DNA of 64,000 nucleotides from Erinaceus europaeus (Eukaryota > Chordata > Mammalia > Eulipotyphla > Erinaceidae). The notes beneath the pieces were generated by a model that did not search any database, had not been told where the DNA came from, and was given only the letters and a program-made list of their open reading frames with translations. This document shows, one piece after another, positions 26,210 through 41,100 of the stretch (position 1 is its first letter; every line of letters begins with the position of its first letter). Position numbers and translations under genes: made by a program. The stretch is taken from positions 63,759,838-63,823,837 of the forward strand of contig NC_080168.1 in assembly GCF_950295315.1 (NCBI RefSeq). The letters are read 5' to 3'.

Positions 26210-29200
26210 AAACTATCAACATCACTTCTCTACTTCTATTTTTTTAAAGATCTCTAATTTATTATTTGATAGGACAGAGAGACACTGAGGAGAGATGGGG
26301 AGATAGAGAGGGAAAGAGAAAGAGAGACGCCTGGAGCACTAATTCACTGCTACTGAAGCTTTTGCCCTGTAGGGCTCAAACCCAGGTCCTTGCATAGTAT
26401 TTAATTCTTGGATTGTGCCAATTTACACATAGAATATTATAAAAGATTTAACCAAATGTTAAACTTAAAAGCAATTTCACTGATTTTTAGGAATAGAAAG
26501 ATTTAACAGTTCATCTAATCCAGCATCTTTGTAAGTGTGCAAACCCAAGTCTAGAAAAATGCAGGGCTTACTGGATGATGGGAAAGTTTTAGTTAAAACT
26601 CTTGCTTCCTAACTCAAGTTCTCTTTCCAAATTATGCTGAGATATTGTCAGCTAAGTTTGGGAATGAAGGAACTGAAGTCAATGAGGTCTGCTTACTGAA
26701 GAACTAACTTCTCAAAGCTGTAAGTTATAGGTCCACACATTAACAAGATTTCCCCAGGGTTGCCTACTTACCACTTTTCAGGAAGTCTACATGTGCATCC
26801 TTGTGATGAAGTAGCTCCACATCATAGTTGGCAGATGTATTAGCATGTTGTTCTTCCTTAAAGCAAAATTTAAAATAACTTGACTTTGTATTCAAAACAA
26901 TGAAGTTATTATATTCGCTCAATTTTTGCTTAATGTGGAATCAAATAAACTCCAAAATAATTTATCATAATGGTATAGTTTGCTCAGTAGTCAACCTATT
27001 TAAAGATGCAATAGTTTTCCACAGCAATGTGAGCCCTAATGAAAAGATGTCTAGGGAGTCGGGCGGTAGCGCAGCGGGTTAAGCAGGTCTAACAATCCCG
27101 GTTCTAACCTCCAGCTCCCCACCTGCAGGGGAGTCGCTTCACAAGCAGTGAAGTAGGTCTGCAGGTGTTTATCTTACTCTCCCCGTCTTCCCCTCCTCTC
27201 TCCATTTCTCTCTGTCCTATCCAACAACGTTGACAACACTAATAGCTACAATAATAAAACAAGGGCAACAAAAAGGAATAAAGAAATTAAAAATTTTTTT
27301 TAAAAAAAGAAAAGATGTCTGGCAATTTACAGGCAAGAGAGCCTTTACATGACTTTTTCTAACATTGACATAGGTGACTAATCCAGGCAGTTAAGAATTT
27401 CCTACTCCAAATGCACTATTCTGCCAGGACATTTAATACACAAATATTGTGTGATTGAAGTTAACATTTAAAGGAGAAAATAGCATCTTTAAATATGTAC
27501 AGTAAATCAGCAAACACCAATGATACAGCAAATACAGACTAACAAACTTAGCAACTTCTTTCACTAAGTAGTAAAGAAGAACTTCAACATGACCTATCTA
27601 TAAACAAAATAAGTAAAAGACAGATTGAGGCATCACACCAGTAGCACACAGTATGTGAGATTCTGAAAGCAGGGGACCTGCCATCCTTAGAGTACTTTTT
27701 TATAACTCATGAGAGTTATATACTTATTATAAAATATACTTATATACTTATAAAAAAGTATAAAATATACTTTATATACTTATTATAAAATATTTTACTT
27801 TGTTCCTTGTTTCTACATCCAAACTTTTCTACTGGGTAAACCTGTAATTTCTATTACAAAGAGTCAATAAAATTAAAAAAAAATAGTAACAAAAGATCAT
27901 ATTGCTCATGCAATATAGTGTTCATGGTACGGTGAAAAAAAAAAGTGAAGGAAAGTTGTGCAGTGGGTAGAGCACAAGATTTGCATGCGGGCACTGAGTT
28001 TGATCCTTGGTGCCATGTATGTCAGAAGGATGCTATGGCTCTGTGTCACACTTTCACTAATAAAGAGAAATCTTGTGGGGCCAGGCAGTGGAACACACGG
28101 TAGACTACACATGCACAGAGCCGGGTTCTAGCCCCCAAGTCCCACCTACAAGGAGGGAAACTTCATGAGTAGTGGAGCAGTACTGCAGGTGTCCTGCCTC
28201 CTTTCTCTACTTCTCTCTGGCCCTCACCCTCTAGCTAAAAGGGGGAATAATCTTTTTAAAAAGTAAACTGAGACATGTCACTTTGACTTTTTTTTTTTAT
28301 TTCCCCCTTTCGTTGCCCTTGTTATATTATTGTTGTTGTAGTTATTATTGTTGTTGTCATTGTTAGGACAGAGAGAAATGGAGAGGAGGGGAAGACAGAG
28401 GGGGGAGAGAAAGACACCTGCAGATCTGCTTCACTGCCTGTGAAGCAAGCCCCCTGCAAGTGGGGAGCTGGGCGCTCGAACCGGGATCCTTAGACCAGTC
28501 CTTACACTTCACACCACGTGCCCTTAACCTGTTGCGCTACAACCCGACTCCCGTCACTTTGACTTTTTTAGAATATAATGGTTATTTTGTATTTTTAATG
28601 TAAAGAACAAGATTCAATACAACTTATTATCTCCAACAAAAAAGGCACTGTGTTGGACTATTCCACTTACTATGAGAAACAAAAGGTGTAGCAAAAGGGC
28701 CAGGTGGTGGTGTAACTGATAAAGCAGACATGTTATAATGTGCAAGGACCCAGGTTCAAGCCTCTGGTCTCCACCTGCAGGGGGAAAGCTTTGCAAGTGG
28801 TGAAGTAGTGCTACAGGTGTGTCTCTGTCTCTCTCCCTCTCTATCACCCCCCACGTTGACTGCTGACTGTCTCTATCCAATAAAGATAATAAAAATAAAT
28901 TTAAAAAAATTTTTAAAAAGGTAGCAAGAAATATATTCCCCTAAGACAACTAATTAGTGAAATCTTAAGTAATTATTTATGAGTTACCTAAATCTATTAG
29001 AGCTATTTCCCCTAGTTGCACCTAATTGTTGCAAATACATAAATACCAGAAAGCGATAACAAAATTGAAAGAAGTAAAAATATTCACTAGAATACACAGA
29101 ATAAAATCTAATAATACAACTGCCAGCAAAAGAATCACAGAAAAAGTAATAAGACAGGATTAAATGTTGATAAAAATAATGGGAACATAATTAAAAACAA

Positions 29201-32124
29201 AATAACTGATATGTTATTAGAAAGCAAACGCATCATTTTATTCTGTGATCCTTTCTTATTGCTTTTCAGTATTTACTGACCTGGTCAAAGACACTGAATG
29301 TGGGCTAGCAGAACAGAAAATATGATATGAGGAGAAGTTAAGGATCAATTAAAATAAATATGTCAAACAAATATTTAAAAAGCAAAGCAGAGTCTTCAAG
29401 ATAACAGGGAAAGAACTGCCTACCTTCATTGGAATATTTGTAATAGTAGTTGATGCCAAGTCAAAATGCTGTTGAACTAAAATATTCAATTTGGTAGCAA
29501 GATGTCTTCCTGCACGAACACTGTGAACTTCACTGGTTAAAACTGGGGACAACTAAAATTGGCATGAAAAGAAATAACCCACAGACATTAATACATCAGG
29601 ACTGAGTGCTAAACATTTTTGAAAAGAAACTAAGTTTTCTCATTTTTAGAATAAAGTTCGATAAATTGTGGCTACAATTATTTTAGTAATAAATGTGTCT
29701 ACTCATAATTATGCAAACTATAATTCTATGCACTTTAAATATATAAAATCAATATATATAACATAAGTATATGTTTAATATTAGCATTTAATATCAGTGT
29801 GCATGCTTGTTAATATAGACATATTTGTTTAAAATGCAGGCTAGTATAAATTTATTAAATATATTCACTGCATTTGTTCAATATATAAAAGCTTACTATA
29901 TGTACTATTCCAGAAGTCGTGTGTGTGTGTGTGTGTAAAGTCCCTGTCCTCTTGAAATTTAGAAGGCAAAACTCTTTGATATCAAATAATTTATTAAGGT
30001 AATCAAAACATAAAGTAACATAAAATTCCTGGGTTTTTCTCATTAAGTTAATAGTGTTTATTATTTCAAAAAAAACCCTCAGTTACCATAAAGCCAACCT
30101 ACTTTATTAAAAGATGCCAACCATTTATCAGAAAAGGCAAAGGGGGGGGGGGCTCAAATAGTAGAACACAAGAGTAGAAAGCTTGAGGTTCCCAGTCCAG
30201 TCCCTAGCACTGCACGCACCAGCATAGTGCTGTTTGTCTTGATGTCTCTTTAGTAAGAAACTAGCTTTTATGAAATAAATAAAATAAATCATTGATACAG
30301 AAACAGGTGTGCTGGGAGTTGGGCAGTAGTGCAGTGGGTTAAATGCACGTGTCACGAAGCGCAAGGACCAGTAGAAAGATCCTGGTTCAAGCCCCTGGCT
30401 CCCCACCTGCAGGGGAGTCTGCTCACAGGCGGTGAAGCAGGTCTGCAGGTGTCTTTCTCTCCCCATCTTCCCCTCCTCTCTCCATTTCTCTGTCCCATCC
30501 AACAATGAAGACATCAATAATAACTACAACAATAAAACAAAAAGGGCAACAAAAGGGAAAATAAATATTTAAAAAAAAAAAAAAGATAAAGGTGTGCTGG
30601 CAAAATAGTTCATTTGCTTAGTGTGCCTGCTTTGCCATGTATACAACCCAGGTTTCAGTCTGGCCTCCATGACACTGTAGGAAGCTTGAATATTGTGATT
30701 TATTTTATTTTTTTAAATATTTATTTATTTATTTAATCCCTTTTGTTGCCCTTGTTGTTTTATTGTTGTAGCTATTGATGTTGTCTTTGTTGGATAGGAC
30801 AGAGAGAAATGGAGAGGAGGGAAAGACAGAGAGGGAGAGAGAAAGATAGACACCTGCAGACCTGCTTCATCATTTGTGAAGCGACTCCCCTGCAGGTGGG
30901 GAGCCAGGGGCTCGAACAGGGGCCTTTATACTGGTCCTTATACTTTGTGCCCCTTGCACTTTGCACCTCGTGCGCTTAACCTGCTGTGCTACTGCCCAAC
31001 TCCCTGAATGTTGTGATTTCTTTCCCTCTCTATCTCTGTATCTATATGGAGGATAACAAGAGACAAAAAAACAAGTTAAAGGGCTTACTCTACAAACCAC
31101 AATGACACACAATATACTGGACTACTAAAAATCCATAAGGTAAGGTCACTTTTGACATATTAGCATTAAATAGTGCTGCAATAGAAATTATAACATTAGA
31201 CACTGACATCTAATATAATTATACAAATACATGCATCTATAGTTATAAAAAATGACCATTGTTGATCTGGAAGGTGGTACAGTGACTAGAGCTTTGAACT
31301 TAGAAGCATGAAGACCCAATTTCAATCCCTGGCATTGCATGTGCCAGAATGATGCTCAGATCCTCTCTTTCTTCCTCTCTCCCTCATGCTAATAAACCAA
31401 AAAGAAAACAAAACATGCCACCAACATAACAGATACTAACTCAGTAACAATAGCTCCACCTTCCCCTTTAAAATTGTTCAAATATATGGAATCAGGAAAG
31501 TTCATCTGCGAGGGAATGCACCTTCTGATGAATAAAGCTTGGGTTCAGTCCCTGCAATACAGAGAAATACCATGGCAACAAGGGACGCTCTAATGTTTCT
31601 CCCTCTCTCCCTGTCCCTTTCTAAAATGAAAAGAATGGAAATCAGGAGCAATAGAATTATATATAAATGAGGCCCTGTGGTGTACGAATAAAAGAAGTTT
31701 AATGTGTTCAAAGTTCTTTTTAAACGAAAAGCCAAGGGTTGGCAAAATAGGGTTGGACAGTGTATTTTTTTTTTTGCCAAGTGTGAGACCCAGGTTAGAG
31801 CCCAGCCCTCATCACACAAGGAAGCTCTGATGATAGTCACTCTGACTTTCTGTCTCTGTTTGTATAATAATAATAATAGTAATACTAGTAGTAGTAATGT
31901 CTTTCAGGTTGTAAATTAGCTTTGTCTCTGAAAGGTGGGACAAAAAAATGTCCTTTTCTTATGAGTAAAAAACAATTTTACTGAGCAAAAAGTCATCAAA
32001 ATAAGCAAAAGTCAATATAAAAGCAAAACTGGGCCAGCGAAATAGCTCACTTGAATACTGTGCTGCTTTCCTGTGGACAAGATCCAGTTTGAACCTGACC
32101 TCTATCACAATGAAGGAAGCTTTG

Positions 32125-32188
<64 letters not shown>

Positions 32189-35100
32189 AAAATATATACA
32201 CATGGGAGTCGGGCTGTAGCGCAGCGGGTTAAGCGCAGGTGGCGCAAAGCGCAAGGACCGGCATAAGGATCCTGGTTCGAACCCCGGCTCCCCACCTGCA
32301 GGGGAGTCGCTTCACAGGCGGTGAAGCAGGTCTGCAGGTGTCTGTCTTTCTCTCCTCCTCTCTGTCTTCCCCTCCTCTCTCCATTTCTCTCTGTCCTAGC
32401 CAACAACGACAACAACAATAATAACTACAACGATAAGACAACAAGGGCAACAAAAGGGAATAAATAAATAAAAATAGATATTAAAAAAAAATTAAAAAAA
32501 AAATATATATATATACACATATATATATTGTTGTAAGTACTCCACAATTACAACATGAAGACCTGAAGATGTGACTGCCTTGCAAACTCAATATGATCAT
32601 ACAAATGCTAATGTCAGAGATTTACTGCTACTATCTAAAAATTATCTTTCCTTCCATTGACTCTACTCTTACCTCTTTTTTAGGTCGATCAGATACAAGG
32701 CTGTCTTCACCTACAGGATAAGTATGGATCAAGACAAGCTCACACTTCTGAATCTGCATGAGACTTAAAGAGAAACTTCACTTAGAAAATAAGAACACAC
32801 ACTGTGAAAAGAATATGGGAAGGCAAACTATTAAAAGTCTATCATACTAAACCAGGATATCACTATAATAAGATATAATTGTTAACACAAAAGTTAAATA
32901 TTTAGAAATCCTCCATAACTGTCATATATTTGTATAGCTGATTAATAAATAAATTTAGCTCAAACACAATAATAACAAAAAGTTTTTATCTGTTTAGAAG
33001 ATATAAGGAATATTCTTACAATCAATTATTTTAAGGACAAAAATCAAACAACACTAGCCATTATCTGTAATTATTTTCAAGAGTTCAGATGTGTGATGCT
33101 AAAATTTCCCAACTTTTCATTTTGAAATTTCCAAAGCTATATGAGCTGAAATAAAAGTACTCCAATGAATACCTTTATATCCATAACCTAGACTTGCTAT
33201 GAGTCGTCTCTATCTGCACATAACAGATACACACTTATTTCAGAGACACCTACAAGCAAGTCTAGAGATTTCCTGCAGAGGAAATCATTCTTGAAAATAA
33301 TCCTCATTAATAACTGCAACACCCCACTCTAGAAAGTTAGTAAGTTCAATCCAATATTGCTACTGTCCCAAATGTTTTCATATTATTTATTTATTTATTT
33401 TCCCTTTTGTTGCCCTTGTTGGGTTTTATTGTTGTTGTAGTTATTATTATTGTTGTTTATGTCATCGTTGTTAGATAGGACAGAGAGAAATGGAGAGAGG
33501 AGGGGAAGACAGAGGGGGAGAAAAAGACAGACACCTGCTGACCTGCTTCACCGCTTATGAAGCGACTCCCCTGCAGGTGGGGAGCCGGGGCTCGAACCGG
33601 GATCCTTAAAGCCGGTCCTTGTGCTTCGCACTACATATGCTTAACCGGCTGTACCACCGCCCAACTAACGCCCCCAATATGTTTTAAATGGTCTTTCTAA
33701 AACTACATACAAAGTAACTACTTGTTTTATTTGGTATACAAATAATATCACCAGAAATTTGCCTATTTTACAGATTTGTTGCTGAGTATGAAAATCAGCA
33801 AATCAAATCTGCACTATAAAATTATCTACTATTAACAACAACAATAATAATAACTACAACAACAATGAAAAACAACAAGGGCAACAAAAGGGAAAATAAA
33901 TATTTTTTGAAAAGGGGGGGAAGTAAAAAAAATTACTATTTTACCCTTTTCCTGTGGGAAAAAAAATACAATTCTAAAGTGAGAGAGGAAAAGGGGGTAA
34001 AATGTTCCTATATATCATTTTTAAAAATATTTATTTATTCCCTTTTGTTGCCCTTGTTTTTATTGTTGTAGTTATTATTGTTGTTGTTATTGATGTTGTC
34101 ATTGGATAGGACAGAGAGGAGGGGAAGACAGAGGGGGAGAAAAAGATAGACACCTGCAGACCTGCTTCACCACTTTTGAAGCTACTCCCCTGCAGGTGGG
34201 GAGCCAGGGACTCAAACCGGGATCCTTCCACCGGTCCTTGTGCTTTGCACCATGTGCGCTTATTAACCTGCTGCGCTATTGCCCGACTCTCATCAATAAG
34301 TTTTTGACTAAGCAATAGAACCAGCAAAGAAGTCAAGTGAATTCCACCAGCTGCTGTTAAAAGTATTAGAAACAATTACAATGAAATATGCAAGATACTA
34401 CATAGCACATTTATTTAATTTATGGATTATACTCACTGATCTGAATTTGCAGCAAGTTTATTATGCTCATGAATTGTTTCCTGGACACAGTCCTCAAGCA
34501 TTCGCACATGACTATCACTATGGCATAAAAAAGTAAAAAGAAGTAAACACTAAAAAGACAGATTAAATGCATTTTTCAGCTGCCTCTTGTGACAAGCAGT
34601 AAAATGTCTTCAATAAGAATGGTTGTGGTCCAGGAGGTGGCGCAGTGATAAAGCATTGGATTCTCAAGCATAAGGTCCCAAGCTCAATCCCTGGCAGCAC
34701 ATGTGCCAGAGTGATATCTAGTTCTTTCTCTCTCCTCCTTTCTCATAAATAAATAAAATCTTTAAAAAAAAAAAAAAAAAAAAGCCTAGACCAGGGAGAA
34801 CAGAAGCAACCGGTAGCACAGCTATATACAAGATGCTGGGTATTATACCCCAAACCCTAACAAAGGGACTTTCCAAAGTTAAACCTATCACCAAATAATG
34901 TGACGATAACAATAACTATCCACTGTCTTCTTGAACCCTAAGACAATAGGAACCTCACATTTCCACTATAGAGCCTATATTTCCCCTAGTCCTGGAAACT
35001 TACGGTGGGGCCCACTTTTCTGCATGCTGCTCTCAATTCAAATCCTTCCACCTTCTGCAACCCACAATGACCCTGGATCCATACTCCCAGAGAGATAGAG

Positions 35101-38100
35101 AATGGGAAGGCTATCAGGGGAGGAGATGGGATATGGAGATTGGGTTATGGGAATTGTGCGGAATTGTACCCTTCTTATTCTATGGTTTTGTTAATGTCTC
35201 CTTTCTTAAATTCAAAAAAAAAATTTTAAAAAAAATTGTTTTTGATGTGCTCATTCATAATACCAAATATTCAGCTTTAAAAAAACAATGAGGGGCCGGG
35301 TGGTGGCGCACCTGGTTGAGCACACATATTACAATGCGCAAGGACCCCAGTTCGAGCCTTCAGTCCCCATCTGCAGGGGGAAAGCTTTGCAAGTGGTGAG
35401 ACAGTGCTGCAGGTGTCTCTCTGTCTCTATCATCCCCTTCCCTCTTGATTTCTGGCTGTCTCTATCCAATGAAGATAAATTAAAAAATAATATTAATAAA
35501 TAAAACATAAAAAAAGATGTACTAAAAAAAAAAATGAGAGAGGCGGAGGGAGATAGCACAATGGTTATGCAAAGAGACTCTCATGCCTGAGGCTCCAAAG
35601 TCCCAGGTTCAATCCCCTGCAACACCATAAACCAGAGCTGAGCAGTGCACTGGTGTTCCTGTGTGTGTCTCTCTCTCCTTGCATCTCTTGCAAATAAATA
35701 AATAAATAATTTAAAAAATGAGAAAAGAAATAGTCAAACTGACCTGCTTGATGATAATAAGATCAGTTTTCAATAAGATGAATATTTGAGAACAGGGCAA
35801 ATAAGAAAGGCATACTTGCCATGTCCTTAAAGGCTTATACTGTTGCTGTTTTTCTTAAGATAAAAACTGCAGCAAACCCAGGAGGTGGCTTGGTGGCTAG
35901 AGCACTGGACTCTCAAAGCATGAGGTCCTGAGTTCAATCCCCAGCACTGCATGTGCCAGTGAGTGATACTCTGGTTCTTTCTCTCTCTTATCAACAAATA
36001 AAATAGAATTATAGCAGGAGTATAAATTCTTACAGTGGAAGAATCACTGTCATCAGCATCTCACCTTTTTGCGTTTGTAATACAGATGATTCGCCCTCTA
36101 TTTCCAACACGTTCTGCATTCTCCATTAGTAGAGTACGTGCCTCATGCTGGTATTCTGTAATTTTACAAAGAGTTTCCACAGCTGCTACAAGTCCATGTA
36201 GAATACTGCAGCATTCTGGATCTGCCCGTGGGTTAGGAGGCCCAACAGCAGCTAGTGCTGACATTAGCTAAATTAAACGGAAAACAGTGATGTGGACAAA
36301 AGTATCAACAAGCTAAAGATATGACAAGCAAACTAGAAATCTATGCTTCCCATAAATATGGACAAAAACAAGACTTTGTCTCAAAGAGCAGAGGGAAACA
36401 GTAGTTATTTCATCACCAGTATACCTGGCATTATCAAATGCAGTATTACAGGGGTGCAGTGAAGAAGAGCTATCCAAGTGTGTACTTACTTTAACTCATA
36501 CACAACGACAAGTTGTTTCTTTCATAGAATCTCTTTAGAAGCAAAGCAGAATGCCTCCCATTTCAGAAAGAGCTGTATGAAATCCTTAATATTTTTTTCA
36601 CGTCATCAAAGAATAGAGAACGTTTTAGAGTGATACAAATCCAAAACCAATTCAATAAAAACCTGTTACCTCAAAATAAAGCTTAAGTGTACTGCAACAA
36701 AATAAAACTCTGGGGTGGGGGTGGGGGTGGGGATTCAGGTCCTGGAACATGATGGCAAAGGAGGGCCTAGTGGGGGGTTGAATTGTTACGTGGAAAACTG
36801 AAATGTTACACATGTACAAACTATTGTATTTTATTGTCAACTGTAAATCATTAATCCCCCAATAAGGACATTTAAAAAATTAAAAAAAAACAAAGCCTCA
36901 ATATCCTTACAAATTATATTAGCAACCACCATTTAAGATCATACACTGTGTGTCCCCATTTAGAAATACAAGTGAATAGGATTATTCCCAAATTGAAGAG
37001 CATGCATTAACAAAAAACATTTAACATGAAATAACTTAAATAAGTGTTCAAGCATTTCAGTAATGCCAATCTTTTCTTCATCTCCACTAGTGAAGAACCT
37101 AGTAAACGAAGGTCTTCTATTCCCCAAACTCAGTAGCCTGTGACAAACTGTGCTTAAAAATGCTCAATGGTTTGAGCATGGCTTTATTTCTGCTAATGCT
37201 GATAACCAAGCATATAGCACCCAGACAGGAGAGAAACAGCTTCTTTGGAGATTCTAAAGTCTCAGAGAGGTGTTCTGTCACTTCAACCATCTGGGGGATT
37301 CCCCCCACTGAAAAACTGGCTTAACCTAGAGTGAAATCCAGTCAGCAGTATACACCTCATCAAATACAGACCTCCAAATGTCCTTAGTGCCTTTTTTTTT
37401 AATTGTTGTATTTATTATTGTTGTTGTTATTGATGTCGTAATTGTTGGCTAGGACAGAGAGAAATGGAGAGAGGAGGGGAAGACAGAGAGGGGTAGAGAG
37501 AGATAGACACCTGCAGACCTGCTTCACTACCTGTGAAGCGACTCCCCAGTAGGTGGGGAACCGGGGGCTCGAAGTGGGATCCTTATACCAGTCCTTGGAT
37601 TTTGCACCACGTGTGGGTAACCCGCTGTGCTACCACCCGACTCCTTTTTTTTTTTTTTTTAATTTTTAAAAGATGTATGAGAGAATGAGGAGAGAGAAAA
37701 TCAGAGTATCAGTATCACTCTGTACATGTAAAGTTGGGGATAGAACTCATAGACTTGGGAGTCGGGCGTAGCTCAGTGGGTTAAGCGCAGGTGGCGCAAA
37801 GCACAAAGATCGGCATAAGGATCCTGGTTCGAGCCCCCGGCTCCCCACCTGCAGGGGAGTCGCTTCACAGGCGGTGAAGCAGGTCTACAGGTGTCTATCT
37901 TTCTCTCCTCCTCTCTGTCTTCCCCTCCTCTCTCCATTTCTCTCTGTCCTATCCAACAACGATGATAGCAATAATAACAACAACGATAAACAACAAGGGC
38001 AACAAAAGGGAAAATAAATAAATAAATGTAAAAAAAAAATTTTTAATAAAAAAAAAGAACTCATAGACTTCATGCTTGAGAGTCCAATATTTTAGCCACT

Positions 38101-41100
38101 GTGCCATCTACTAGGATTACTTCTTTTTTTCTTTTCTTTCTTTTTTTTGTTTTTTTAAGATTTATTTATGAGAAAGATAGGAGAAAGAACCAGCTATCAC
38201 TCTGGCACATGTGCTGCTGGGGATCGAACTCGGGACCTTATGCTTGAGAGTCTAAAGCTTTACCACTGCACCACCTCCCGGACCACCTTCTTTCTTTTTT
38301 CTTAAGCCAGAGCACTATTCAGCTCTGGCTTACAGTGGTGTGGGGACTGAAACTGGGGCTTTGGAACCTTAGGCATGAGAGCCTCTTTGTATAATTGCTA
38401 TGCTATCATCACCCCCTGCCACAAACAAACTTCTTTCTTTATTTCTATTGAGGAAATGTTGCCTTGGTTTTAAAACTAGGTTGCATAATCAAATAGCAAG
38501 TCAGTTAAGAAGCATCTTAACATGAAAAGAAAAAAAAGTCAGCCTGGAGTGGTAAAAAGCCCAATGACAACAACAAAGACACATACAGAAAAAAGGAGTG
38601 GGAGACAGCTACATGAAATCTACAGAATAATTAATTTCAACTATAGCAGAAGATTGCATACTAAAAAGTTTTTCAGAAAGGGAAAATAATTGAAGCTGGG
38701 TAGTGGTATACCCCATTGAGTGCACATTTAAGTGTGCAAGGACCCAGATTCAACCCCCAGGAGCTCACCTGCAGGTGATAACTTCACAAGGAGTGAAGCA
38801 GTGCTGCAGGTGTCTTTCTGCCCCCCAATATCCTCCTTCCAGCTAGATATGTCTCTATCTAAAAATAAATATATCTTTTAAATATTCAAGTCCTAAGTGT
38901 GAGCTTGAAATAAGAAAGTAGTCAAACCACTCAGTTAATATAAGAAATCAGCATACTAATCAAAGAAAAAAAAAACAGTAAATTCCAGGAATAAAATATA
39001 AGCTGCACTTATTAAGAAAAAGGCAGGAGGGGAGAAGGCAAGCCTGGCAGTACTGTGAGAAGAAATTTATGAGGTGAATCCTTGCCGACAACAATGAAAA
39101 ACAAACAGATGAAACCTAAATGAGCATTCTACAAACATTAGTAAAAACACATTGTTTAGAAATATGGAAGTAAATATTACATGAGCTATGAGCTGATATT
39201 TGCCTCTAGGAGACAGGCAATGATTTGATCAATACAGCTGTCTTTCTTTTATTGTTGCTTGGTATTTTAAAAACTAAACATTATATTGAGAAAATTCATT
39301 TTAACCATTTTTAAGGAAAAGTATTACCATCTTCAATGATAATTTTCAAAAAAGATCACAATAGCTCAAAACCTAATCATACCTCCTGCAAATTCTGGTC
39401 TTCCTGTGTCCAAGAATTTAAAACATGTGCTCCAGAGTCACTCACAATGAAATTCACCTAATAGATTTCAAAGAAATAATTAGATTAGTATCTAGCCTCA
39501 AACCCACTCAGTCACATCATGTTTTGTATATGCAGTCTCCAAAGCTGCCTTGTTGACTGACTCCTTCATTTTAGTTAAAGAATGACTAACATGTATGGTA
39601 TGGGAGGTGGTGCAGTGGATAAAAGCATTGGATTCTCAACCATGAGGTCCTGATGCCTGGCAGCACATGTACCAGAGTGATGTTTGGTTCTTTCTCTCCT
39701 ATCTTTCTCATGAATAAATAAATAAATTCTTTCAAATAAATAAATAAATTCTTTAAAAAAAAAAAAAGAATGACTAACTTATGCCAGGTGCTGTTCTGGA
39801 TCCTAGGAATAGAGGGATGAACAGGACAGTTCTGTCATGATGTAGGGGAAATCAGGCACAGAGCTGTGCTAAGACAAGTAAGGTCACACCAGAGAATGAC
39901 AAATGCCATGGAAGTTAGTAGCTCCTTTAGTTCATGTGACCAGGAGGGTTTTGTAGAGAAGTGACAGCTAAAGTGATTCAAAATAATCAAAAGATACCAG
40001 ACATGAAAAGAGCTGGGAGCAGAGAATTTTAGGTACAGCTAATGAAAAGTCTGTAAGAGCATATCCTCAAAAGGAAGGGTAAATAGATAAGCTCAGATAG
40101 GCTGTAGCCACATCACATATGACACTGAAGGCCAAATAATAATGGATTGGAACTTTTAATTATGAAAGCAACAATTTGAGAAGTAGCATGGAATTTGCAT
40201 GTCTGAGGCTCTCAGTTCCTTCCCTAGCACTACACAGTCATGTCTCTTTCTCATGTGAAACTCTTATCTCATAGAAGATAAATCAAAAATAACAGTTTCA
40301 AGTAAATGCAAGCAAAAAAAAAAAAAAAGTCACATCAAGTACGATAATAATGAGTGATATATTAAAAATATATCAGGGCTGGCAAAGAAGCTCACCTGGG
40401 TAGGTTGTTACTCATGTCACCCAGATTCAAGGCTGGTCCCCCATTGCACTGGAGAAAATATTTTAATTATGTGGGGTGTGTGTGTGTGTGTGTGTATGTG
40501 TGTGTGTCTGCTGTAATGAAACCCTGGGAACAATAATAATAGTTAAATGACAACTATATTACATTTTAGAAGAATGAGATAACATTCTTTCTTTTTCTCT
40601 TTCAATAACTCAGCTCTAGTTTTTGGTGGTGTGGGGGATTGAGTCTGGGACTTCCCAGTTTTAGGAATGAAAGTTGTCTGCATAACCAAATGCTAACTTC
40701 CTGAGCAGAGATTATTGCTTTCCTCTGGTGCATATAACCTATCCCATGATATTTCTTTATTTTATTTATTTACTCCCTTTTGTTGCCCTTGTTGTTTTAT
40801 TGTTGTAGCTATTACTGTTATTGATGTTGTCGTTGTTGAATAGGACAGAGAGAAATTGAGAGAGGAGGGGAAGGCAGAGAAGGAGAGAAAGATAGACACC
40901 TGCAGACCTGCTTCAAAGGTGGCCTGTGAAGTGACCCCCTGCAGGTGGGGAGCCAGGGGCTCAAACAGGGACCCTTGCACTGGTCCTTGTGCTTTGCACA
41001 ACCTGCACTTAACCTACTGCGCTACTGCCCGACTCCCAATATTATTTATCCTTACTTGTAGGAAATTTCCCTTCCCAATAAGTTTGAGAATTGGCCTCCT

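Noticed and set aside
32204..32300. tRNA genes suggested by A-box and B-box matches
   Set aside because: The matches sit at the heads of SINE copies with pyrimidine-rich bodies and A-rich tails; no copy folds into an intact tRNA by eye.
32047..32418. Recurrent peptides of the type [20 protein letters not shown] in many open frames
   Set aside because: All are translations of family A SINE bodies (either strand), not a protein family.
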